In this document: piece after piece, positions 1 to 9,426 of the stretch
Layout of the letters: each line of letters begins with the position of its first letter
Numbering within the stretch: the stretch's first letter is position 1
From: Gnetum montanum
Lineage: Eukaryota > Streptophyta > Gnetopsida > Gnetales > Gnetaceae
Direction of reading: 5' to 3'
Assembly (NCBI GenBank): GCA_015680685.1
Contig: MNCI01006881.1
Location: 18,441-82,440 of the forward strand
Length of the DNA stretch: 64,000 nt
Translations under genes and position numbers: made by a program
Notes under the pieces: generated by a model
Told to the model about the DNA's origin: nothing
Databases searched by the model: none
What the model saw: the letters and a program-made list of their open reading frames with translations, nothing else

Positions 1-129
1 AAATTAAGTATCATGCTTTCCATTGCATTGTAAACAAAATACATAGTCCAAGGATGCATCCACATCAAAAAATACAAAATTGTCCAATAATAGGGCTACA
101 GTTCTCTTTTAATATATGAATGTTTTAAA

Positions 130-966
130 CTAAGGATTCTCCCTCATATCTTTATCTACTGCTCCACTAGGTACTACATCTTCGCCTGGATCTTGTGCAA
201 AATAAAAACAAAATAATAAACCAATTCGTAAATAGGATAACATGTAAAAATAGAAAGCAATATAAAGTAAATTTAACCAACTTGAGATGGGCCCACATCC
301 ATGTCTAGGGGCATCCTAGATAGGCCACACTCATTCATCCAATCCTCCTCTTCTACATCAAGACCTACTAGGATCTTCCCCTTCTCCATAGCCATCCATA
401 TGGGTGTTCCTAGAGAAAATGTAGTAGATGTCACCTCTCCATAAGGAACAACAATTTCCCTCCTTGGGAACTCATTAATCACTAGCTTCTTTGCAAATCT
501 ATTGTAAGCCTGTGTTCTGCCGATTGCATCAAGGAATAGGTCACAACCTTGGTGTTTCATAGACTCATCTATGTACTTCTTGTAGTAGGCAATGTGTTCC
601 ATTTTATATTGATACTTGTGGTTCTTCTACATTTACCCCCATTCATACACCTTGGTGTTGTAGTCCTTCCAGTCTTGGTTCATTTGAGCCAAGAGGTCCA
701 TTTGCAGGCATTGCTCAATAACTTCACATGTAGCCTCATTTTTTCCCTTAACAACTGACCAATATCTAGTGTAGTCAATCACAACCATATGCCAATTTTT
801 GTCTGACTTATCATGGGTCATTAAAAAGTCATACCGTGACTATAAGTCCTCTAGTTAAGCTACCTAGCTTACCTTCTCTCCTTTGAGTTTTTGTACTCAT
901 TTCTAGAGGTCTTCGTTTACGCGCCTACACTCCCATAGTGATTATGCCAAGTGTAGTATGCATTTG
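130..966 (-). pseudogene. 3' part of element F antisense accessory gene (exons 7-8)
   Basis: This is the carboxy-terminal part of the accessory gene that is also carried by elements A and B. The stretch 273-966 aligns with exon 7 of those copies: a coiled-coil-like segment containing YTRYW and QDWKDYNTKV at 633-821, followed by the conserved block around VPYGEVTSTTFSLGTPIW. A short acidic last exon (VVPSGAVDKD region) ends at a stop at 130-132. The gene is broken at 966-971, where element E was inserted; the upstream part resumes at 47223. Internal stops and frameshifts show that it is decayed. It is the most diverged of the three copies, so the residues it shares with A and B point to constraint in the ancestral protein. 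Its molecular function is unknown. Confidence 0.7.
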
Positions 967-971
967 CTTAC

Positions 972-2428
972 TGTACTAACCTAAATCATCGGTGTAAGGA
1001 TGGAAGGAAAAAAAACACCAAAAGATCATAGGGCAGACACAGCTAACACTGCCTACGCCTCAAGGATAAGCTGGAAAAGTAATCAAAGGTAGAGGGCCTT
1101 GGATAGTCTACATGCAAATCAACCAAGGACTTCGTCGAGTGTAAACTATGTCTTGCACTGGGGTTATCATAACTAATGTTTTCAAACGTAAATAGTGCAC
1201 ACGAAATGTAATAGAAACGTATGCAGAACTGGTATCATAAATAAAATATAAACAAAATGTAAACTAAATGTAAAATAGAGTAAACAAAAAAATAATGGCT
1301 GGAAAAATGAGTTGTATTTTACTGCATAGAAAAGATGTGCACCAGTCAAAGCATAGCTGCACGTGTAGATGGTAGGTCAAGTGCCAAGCCTCGAGGTGAT
1401 GTAATGCGATGCGATGTGTTTCAAAAGTGCTTGGATGCTAGGAGTTAGAGTGCGCCGAGCACTGAAGGATTGTTGGTCTAAGTTTTCTAAGCCATTTAAC
1501 TCAAAAATTGTCAACCCTGTTTATGTGAATTGATAGGGTATTTATAGGGTTGGATCGGGCTCACGCACAAAATTTAAGAATGGAATCAATGGCTGGGAGA
1601 TGAGAGGAAAACAGATTTAGTGACATGTGTCCAATGGACAACTATGTGTGAGTTGGACATGTGTGGGCAAGCTACGTTCTTGACCAGGTTTATCATATCT
1701 TACAATGTGTGGCTTACTGAAGCCCATGGAAGCACATGCAATTTAGACTATGAGGGCCTAACAAGCCCACAAATGAAGATTTACAATGAAATGATTAATT
1801 TACAACAAAAGAAATTGGTTTTGGCTCGCTTGAGACTTATGGATTTTTGATTTGACCACTTTAAGTACTACAGGATGCCGATTTGGGTGGTTCGGTGGCT
1901 TTTTGAGGCATCTCTACTTCACCAAAGCTCCCAACATGAGTTGATTTGGTCCCGGTGTGTCCTTAGTGTGCGTTTGGAGTACTTTTGTTTTGGCGTGAAT
2001 AGTACTCATGCTGATGAATAATGGTCACGCTGATGAATACTAGTCATGCTGATGAATAGTGCTCACGCTGATGAATAGTGGTCACGTTGATGAATAGTGG
2101 TCACGTTGATGAATAGTAGTCATGCTGATGAATAGTGCTCATGCTAATGAATAGTGGTCACACTGAACTCACACTACAGCTTGACCACAGCATGACATGC
2201 GCTCTTTAACTTGATTTTGACATTGAATGCTGGAATTTTGAACTTTGAACTATTGACCTCTAACTTGATTTTGACGTTCTTTGAAGTTGTTCACGTTGAG
2301 GTGAGCAAACTGCCTTGGGCAAGTTGGGTGTGAGCTCCATGCCTTAGCCAAATTTTACCTCCTGAAACTTCAAAAGGGCTTGAGTCATTCTCATTTCAAA
2401 GTGCTAGGCTAAAATTAGTGGTGTTTCA
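972..2428 (-). repeat. 3' LTR of element E
   Basis: The LTR is 1457 bp. Read on the minus strand it starts TGAAACACCAC and ends at TACA beside the TSD CTTAC. A TATA-like TATAAATACC lies near 1537-1548. It is colinear with 45563-47217 but shorter, mainly because there are fewer copies of the GATGAATAGTG-type repeat near 1990-2170. The LTR body is unlike those of A, B and H even though the terminal bases are the same. Confidence 0.88.
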
Positions 2429-2447
2429 TTATCCCCTCTTTGTTGAC
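2429..2447 (-). promoter_or_regulatory. Polypurine tract of element E
   Basis: On the minus strand this reads GTCAACAAAGAGGGGATAA immediately before the 3' LTR. The core AACAAAGAGGG is shared with elements B and H, which supports its role as the plus-strand primer. Confidence 0.8.
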
Positions 2448-2475
2448 GTCTAGAGGAGTCCACCCAAGAGGTGTC

Positions 2476-3881
2476 TATACCGCCTGAAATCGTCGGTCCC
2501 CGACTAGAAGGAAAATAGAGACCGTGGGATCGTAGGACGAGAACAGAAGACCCTGCCTTCGCCTAAGGGCAAGCTGGAATGCACGAAGGTAGAGTACCTT
2601 GGGTGGTCCGCACGCAGATCAGACAAGGATTTCCCCACGCGTACGCAATGTGCTATACGCTGGGTTATGCGTAAACGGTGTAAACAGGCGTAGACGGCGT
2701 AAACAGCGTAAAACAGATGAAAACAGAGCGTAAATGTAAATGGGCATAAACAGGATGTGTGGGCCAAATTGACATAAAACTGTAAAACATCTTATGCAGC
2801 AAATGTAAACAATGGTATCACAGAGTCAAAGTACAATGCACCGGTCTAACGCAGTCGTGAGGGAACACAAGGCGGAGGAAAAGTTTCGGCGTATGCAGGA
2901 ATGACTCGGCTGGTTCGCAAGGTGGACGGAGGGTAGAGGCTGCGTGTGTGGCGTACAGGGCTCCCCAGCATAAGAGGGTTTCAGCTCTTGTGCGCAGCGT
3001 AAATGTTCTCTGGTATGCTCCGAGATTTTGCCAACCGACCACGGGGAAGTGGGAAATTGGGGTTTATATATAGGTTGTTACGCTAGACTCGGGCTAGGGG
3101 ACATGTGGCGCATTGATTGGGTGCACACAGTTTACAAATCTACAAAATATTACATCTGCTGGGCGTATATGCCATGTGAGGCGGGCGTATATGTTGGGCG
3201 TATACGCTGTGTGAGGCAGGCATGTAAAGATGCAGGGCGTATACGCTGGAGGATGCAAGGCGTATATGCTGGAGGATGCAGGGCATATACGCTGCGGATG
3301 CAGGGCATACGCTGGAGGATGTCCACTTGCTTCAATCCTTGCTCTTTGGTGTTATCCCCATTCTGTCATTGAGACTTCATCGTGGGGCGTGTCGATCGGT
3401 GGTGTCGAGCGTACAGACGAGGCATGTACATTGGGCGTGCAAGTCGGATGTCTGCTGGGCATATACGCTGGGAATGTTGGGCGTATACGCTGGACGTGTA
3501 TACACTATTGATGCTGAGTGTATACGCTGGGCGTATACGCTGGTACTATCAGGCGTAGACGCTGGGCATATACGCTGTTAATGCTGAGCGTATACGCTCG
3601 GCGTATATGTTGGTACTGTCGAGCATAGACGCTGGGCATATACGCTGTTGATGTTGAGCATATACACTGGGCGTATACGCTAGTACTATCGAGCGTATAC
3701 GCTGTGACGCTGAGTGTATACGCTGGGCGTATACGCTGGTACTACACTTAGCAAAAAGTGGGCCTTTTGATTCCAGAAGTTTGCAATGTGCGACGTCAAA
3801 TGTAGCCGTGGCCGTTTTGTGGATCCGAGGGACCTACTTCTTGCTGCGGAAGCACTGAGCTCAAAACTTTGTGGTGTTTCA
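2476..3881 (-). repeat. 3' LTR of element A
   Basis: The LTR is 1406 bp. On the minus strand it starts TGAAACACCAC at 3881 and ends near 2476. It holds a dense run of GCGTATACGCTG-like motifs (about 3160-3745) and a TATA sequence, TATATATAAACC, near 3061-3075. It matches 19261-20638 closely, with substitutions concentrated at CpG sites. Confidence 0.88.
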
Positions 3882-5458
3882 TTAGGCCCTCTGTGTTGAT
3901 ACTTGGAGGAATCAACCCGAGAAGCGTCGACAAAGAAGTGCAAAACACCACAAGCAACTTGATATAGACATTGTCCTCTGCCACGTGACTGGACGTCATC
4001 GCACCGTGTTCAGTAGTACGTGGGATCGGAAAAATGGAATTTGTGGCTGATAGGAGGATAGAGATTGTGGGGATTGGTGACTACCTAAGGAATTGTGTGG
4101 ATAGGGGATGTTTGGGTATGTGGCACACTGATCCTTGCCAGTAGTCATTGTTTTAGCAGGCTCGGAGTTCAGACATGCAATGTGTGTCCTTTGGTAGAAT
4201 AGGACCCTTGGTTAGCTTTCAAGAGAACTTGTTGGCGAGGCCAAAGATACGGGAGGATGTGTTACATTCTTTGGGAGAACAGGGTCCATGTTTAGTGTTC
4301 AGGGGAACTTGTTGGTGGGGAGCTGAAGCCATGCAACAGGATGCTTCTTGACCATTTGGACATGAGTACTTGGTTTTGAGACAACTACCTTCCTGCCTGG
4401 GGCTTATATGGAAAGTGCTTGGGGTCTCGGGTTTTTTTTTTGACGTAAAACTTTGCTCTACTTTTGTACTCATGCACAGGTGTTGTGCTGTGTGTTGCGG
4501 CTGCTTTAAAGCGGTATGGTGTTTTAAATGTACCAAGTGTGTTGAGAAGATGTCAGGATAAAGTGTTAGTGAATGGATAGGGAATTTTGTCGATGAACGG
4601 GGACGTACTAGTCAATGGTTTGATTTAGTCCTGCCAGGTATGCTGTGTACATTGTCTCATCTTGCTACTCGTGATGAAGTGCATTCTTGTGCGAACCTTC
4701 TGGGTATCATCCTGCAAACAAAACGCCAAGGATGCAAGAAAATCGTAAGCGAATAGATGAGATTAGACATACATGGCGGCCGATGGCACAAGGATGCTGA
4801 AGGACGACAGGCACTGTATGCAGATGACAGTAGTATTGATGAGGGCGATTGATGGCGAGCGAAGCAGTGAAGCTGATGGATGATCATGGCGATGAATTGA
4901 TGTGTCGGATGTGAACTTGCCAGTTTATAGTCTTGGCAGACTATCATGGGTTAGTTTTATGTCATAACCCGTTGGACATTGCCTGTTTAGCGTCGTGGCA
5001 GACGGTACATTGCCAGTTTTTAGTCTTAGCAGACTGTGAAGAGGCTAGCTAGTTTATAGTCTTAGCAGACTCTGGTGAATGCAACAGTGGCAGTTTTACT
5101 GTCATACTAGATGAGTGCTAGTTTATCATCATTGCGGACACTGTGGGGTATCAGTTTATTGTCATGACGCTGGGATAGTTGTGGTGTCAATTTTAAGTTG
5201 TAACCCAGGACTTTTCTATGGTATCAGTTTATCGTCATGATCTCAAGACGAGCTGTGGTATCTGTTTATAGTCATAATTCCAAGACTTTTATGTGGTATC
5301 AGTTTATCGTCATGATCCCAGGACGAGCTGTGGTATCAGTTTATAGTCATAATTCCAGGACTTTTCTGTGTTATCAGTTTCTCATCATGATCCCAAGATG
5401 AGCTGTGGTATCAGTTTATAGTCATAATTCCAGGACTTGCACGTACTTGAGTTTATGT
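3882..5458 (-). other. 3' region of element A: imperfect polypurine tract, untranslated region, hairpin repeats
   Basis: The polypurine tract is next to the LTR at 3882-3900 and is less pure than in B, E and H. The stretch 3900-4900 is non-coding but recognisably homologous to the 3' regions of B (about 42500-43440), E (20644-21780) and H. Between about 4920 and 5458 there are many short units in which AGTC or CGTC is followed by a loop and its complement, then ATAAACT on the element's sense strand. I see no credible gene here. Confidence 0.7.
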
Positions 5459-8400
5459 TCAAACGTAGAATGGTTCTAGGTATAAATGATTTGTCGGATT
5501 GGCAAGCTCGTTCCCTTCCAGGTCGGCTAACTTGAATGCACCATTATCGAATACTTTGGTAACCATGTAAGGCCCTTTCCAGTTGGCTGAGAATTTGTCC
5601 GGATGTTCCCAAATAGCCCTAAGTATGAGGTCACCTTCTTTGATTGGGCGCTTGTTGATGTCATGCCGATGTCGTTGCCGCTATTGTTTCTGGTACCATT
5701 CAATTTGATCAAGTGCACGTATACGTTCCTCCTCCACCGAATTGAGGTCAATGATACATAGCTCATTGTTTTGTTCATCGTCGAGGAGTCCAGAGAGTGT
5801 GATCCTTAAAGACAGTACCTGTAATTCTATAGGTAAAACAACTTCTGAACCGTAAATGAGACTATATGGAGTTTTACCTGTTGACGTCCGATGGGTAGTG
5901 TAGTAAGCCCATAATGCATATATTAGTTGCTCGTGCCATTTCCTTTTGCTCTGGGTTAGCATTTTCTTAAGTATTGTAATGATTGTCTTATTTTTCGCTT
6001 CTACTTGCCCATTGCTCTGAGGATAGTAAGGGGAGAAAAAAAAGTGTTTGATCCCCAGACTGTTGCAGAAAGTTTTTGTTTCGGCACTGCTAAATTACGG
6101 CTAGTTGTCAGTGATGATTGTCATGGGAATGCCGAAACGGGTTACTATATTTTCAAGAATAAAGTTGCACACATGTTTGGATATGGTTTTGCGAAGGGGA
6201 GCAGCTTCCACCCACTTCGTGAAGTATTCTGTCACAGTTATTATGAAACCATGCCCTGCAGAAGATGAGGGTGTTATCGGGCTGATGAGGTCCAAACCCC
6301 ATTTTTGGAAGCTCCACGTGATTTGTGCCGTGTGCAACTGGTTCAGTGGGACATGGATTAGGTTACTATGCTTTTGGCAAGTGTCACATGTTTTAACCTT
6401 GGAGAGATAGTCATATTCCATATGCGGCCAATAATAGCCTAATCGTCTTATTTTCATGGCCATGGCTTTTGGCGCTATGTGTCCTCCGCATAGTACCACT
6501 GACACATGTTAGCAGTATACCTTCGTAGGATCTACGACATAGTGTGTCCACTACGAGGGTGTATTGCCTAAATCGTTTCTGCACTGTGTCTTTCTGTGCG
6601 TTTGTTAGATGTCGTGGTGTTTCGCCACGTAGAAGGTACTCTTTTATGTCATCATACCATTCTACCGCGTGTGCTGTACTAACGGATGCAATTGGCAATG
6701 TGTCGGAGGTATTAGTTATCGATTCAGCGCAGTTGATTACGGAGCTTGGCAAGGCATGGAACATGTCGGGCGATATACTTAGCGCTAATGTGGCTAACGC
6801 GTCTGTGATGGTGTTATCATTTCGAGAGACGTGTTGCACATCAATGTTTTCGAATCACCTTATTAAATGTTTTGCCAAGTCACAGTATGGTTGTAAATGT
6901 TGGGCTTTACATGTGTAAATGTCTGTAACTTGGTTTACGGCCAATTGTGAATCCCCTTTGACTATAAGCCGTGTGATTTCTGAAGCTAGTGCTGCCGCGA
7001 GACCTCTAAGGAGACCTTCATACTCTGCTATGTTGTTAGTACAAAGAAAGTTAAAACAATAGGAAAAGGGTTGGATCTCCCCGAAGGGATAGGTGATGAT
7101 GGCGGTCGCGCTTCCTCCTCGAGAGGTGGATGCTCCGTCAAAGTTTAAAATGACATCATAATCTTGGGGCACTATGTCAACGGTGCTTATGTTCTCATCT
7201 AGGAATTCTAGGTCTATGGTTGCTTGATCACGCGTTGATGACGTGGCCATTTGATCTGCTATGGCTTGACCTTTGACTGATGATTCCGCTACGTAGTACA
7301 GGTCAAACTCAGCTATCATGGCTTTCCATCGGGCTATTCGACTCATTTTGTAAATGTTCCCCGTTATAGCTCTCAGTACATTGTCCTTACAAATTATGTA
7401 GACTTTGTTACGAAAGAGGTAATGTCGCCATTTTCTTAGAGAAAAGACCAAAGCTAAACATGACTTCTCCACGTTGTTATATTTCTTTTCGTAGACAACT
7501 AAGGCATGGCTCAAGTAGTACACAGGAACTTCGGTTCCATCATCTTGTTTTTGGCAAAGCATAGATGCGATGGACGATTCCGAAGTGGCAAGGTAGATAT
7601 AAAATTGTTTATTGTTTTGGGGTGGATAAACTGTAGGCAGTCGGGCAAGTACTATTTTGATATTTTCTAATGCTTCCTAACACTGCGGAGTCCATTCAAA
7701 ATGGACATTTTTACNTATGACCCCATTGGGAACTTTTTGTTATACAATGATGCCCTTTGGTCTCAAGAACGCTGGGGGCCACGTATCAAAGAGAGATGAC
7801 ATTCATCTTTAGCAATCACATGTTACACTTGCTCAACGACTACGTGGATGACATTGTGGTTAAATNCTGGATTGAGTCTTAGTTCATACCTTAAACAATG
7901 CTTTAATACTAAGTCTAGATCTCGTACATGTTGTTCTTCCATTTTTGATTTAACCACAATGTCATCCACGTAGTCGTTGAGCAAGTGTAACATGTGATTG
8001 CTAAAGATGAATGTCATCTCTCTTTGATACGTGGCCCCCAGCGTTCTTGAGACCAAAGGGCATCATTGTATAACAAAAAGTTCCCAATGGGGTCATAAAG
8101 GTGGTTCGAAGTTGGTGTTCCGGGTTGATGCGTATTTGGTTGTATCCCGAAAAACCATCCATAAAAGATAGCAGATCATGTCCGATAGTCGAGTCAACGA
8201 GTTGATCAATGCTGGGTAGGGGAAAGTCATCTTTTAGGGTTGCTACATTTAAATCTTAGAAGTCAATGCATAAGCAAATGCTTCTATTTTTCTTTGGGAC
8301 GATGACCATGTTTGACACCCACTCGGCGTAATCAACGGCTCGAATGAAACCAACTTGGGAAAGCTTGGTGATCTCATTGCGAATTGCCAATGCCACCTCA

Positions 8401-8809
8401 GGTCTAACTTTTCGTGCCTTTTGTTTTATTGGTCTCAATTTTGGGTCCAGGATAATGTTGTGTTGGACAATTCTAGGATCTAACCCGGGCATATCCGTAT
8501 AGGACCAAATGAATGCTTTCATATTTTCCTTAAGCACGTTTTCAATGTCTTTCGCTAGTTGTGGTTGCAGTAATGTGCTCAGTTTTAATATTTTGATTTC
8601 CCCATCGGGCATGGTAATGGGGGTTTCAGTTAACGGACCTTCGATGATATTTTCAGCCTCTATGTCAAGGAATCTTGTCATTCCTTTGTAATCGTCCGTT
8701 GTTTGCTATGTTGAGGATTTACATTGATGAAGTTTATGTTAATGTCCCGCGTGATGTTTCCATATGGTCCGTCAATGACCAACGGTGCGGTTAAATGCTG
8801 GCAGTCCAT
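5459..8809 (-). pseudogene. pol: pol of element A: RT, RNase H, archaeal-type RNase H, integrase
   Basis: This encodes the enzymes that copy element RNA into DNA and integrate it. From the ATG at 8807-8809: an N-terminal linker; RT (DMPGLDPRIVQHNI, VPKKNRSICLCIDF, then DYVDDIVVKSK as the catalytic YxDD motif); retroviral-type RNase H (VPVYYLSHALV, KSCLALVFSLRKWRHYL, 6855-7562); archaeal-type RNase H with its acidic residues in LNFDGAST, IAEYEGLL and VKGDSQL; then integrase with CDTCQ and the DDE residues in GLDLI and ITDNG. The end is the stop at 5459-5461. Frameshifts occur near 8690 and between 6400 and 6100. The RT C-terminal part is missing and replaced by an inverted copy flanked by single Ns (7715-7866). 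Compared with B, a 17-nt deletion just upstream of the start removes the predicted splice acceptor. Confidence 0.85.
7716..8097. repeat. Perfect 150-bp inverted duplication inside RT, flanked by single Ns
   Basis: The stretch 7716-7865 is the exact reverse complement of 7948-8097, and single Ns sit at 7715 and 7866, the two ends of the left arm. The left arm takes the place of about 225 nt that encode the RT C-terminal part in element B (KKCVFGVKTGKMLGF onward). Perfect identity in an otherwise decayed element, with an N at each junction, points to an assembly or polishing error. Confidence 0.85.
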
Positions 8810-8899
8810 AAACCGAGAGTTGTATAAGCAAAGGGGTGTATTTCTATGTTTTCTGGTGCTTTTAAACTATGTGTACATGTATAATGGTGGATTACTGTC

Positions 8900-9000
8900 A
8901 CACCTGGATGCATGGCAGTTTAAGGCCATACCGGGCCATAAATGGTAGTTTAAGGCGTTATCGGGCCGTAAGGGTGGTTTAAACCGGCGTAAACGTGTAA
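8900..9000 (-). repeat. GGCC-type hairpin repeats between pol and the cargo-gene promoter (A)
   Basis: Two or three units follow the pattern GTTTAAGGCC, loop, GGGCC (for example near 8918-8940). On the sense strand each reads GGCC, loop, GGCC, TTAAACT. The equivalent site in B is 38085-38225. The following 9000-9158 is AT-rich and then G+C-rich spacer with no gene. Confidence 0.6.
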
Positions 9001-9158
9001 AATGGGGTCCATGGAGAAACCAGGACACAATAATCTCAATTTTTAATTAATTTTTAGTTAATTTTTATCACTTTTGGATAAATTTAGGCAAAAAGGTAAA
9101 AAAACAGAGCAACGGCGGTGTAAGCGGTGGCGGCGTCAACGTCAGCGTCATCGGAGCA

Positions 9159-9168
9159 CTATATAAAG
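9159..9168 (+). promoter_or_regulatory. TATA box of the antisense cargo gene (A)
   Basis: CTATATAAAG is followed by a run of seven G and TCCATTTG, then by a leader with AAGTGAGAGCGTAAG and the start codon at 9427. The same order (TATA, G run, TCCATTTG) occurs on the minus strand in B at 37887 downward. Conservation in two separate insertions supports a real core promoter. The start of transcription is inferred to be near 9190-9200. Confidence 0.65.
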
Positions 9169-9426
9169 GAAAGGGGGGGTCCATTTGTTTCTTACTTTGA
9201 AAGTGAGAGCGTAAGTGACAGAGCGCAACCTGCTAAAGCGTAAGCGTAAGCGTAAACCTGCCTCTTAGTGTAGATGCCGACGAGAGACCCTAGCGTAGAT
9301 GCCAAAGATTAAACCCCAGCGTAGACGCGGAGTGACCCTAGCGTAGACATTGAAGAGTGGACCCGCAAGCACTAGCGTAGACAGTTGCTCAGTGTGAACA
9401 TATATTGTCAGCTTAAACAAGCCGAG

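Noticed and set aside
3028-3581. Several overlapping open frames on both strands in the LTRs, giving cysteine/tyrosine-rich peptides (also at 19961-20338, 26221-26677 and 43688-44233)
   Set aside because: They are translations of the GCGTATACGC repeat, which is open in many frames because it is palindromic; they do not match between LTR copies beyond the repeat itself.
4370-4947. Open frames in the 3' region of A
   Set aside because: Homologous positions in B, E and H do not keep the frames; the region is untranslated.
6005-6918. Plus-strand open frames in the integrase/RNase H region of A (and 62486-62860 in H, 40332-41240 on the minus strand in B)
   Set aside because: They are the reverse strand of pol. 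Similar peptides recur only because pol itself is conserved.
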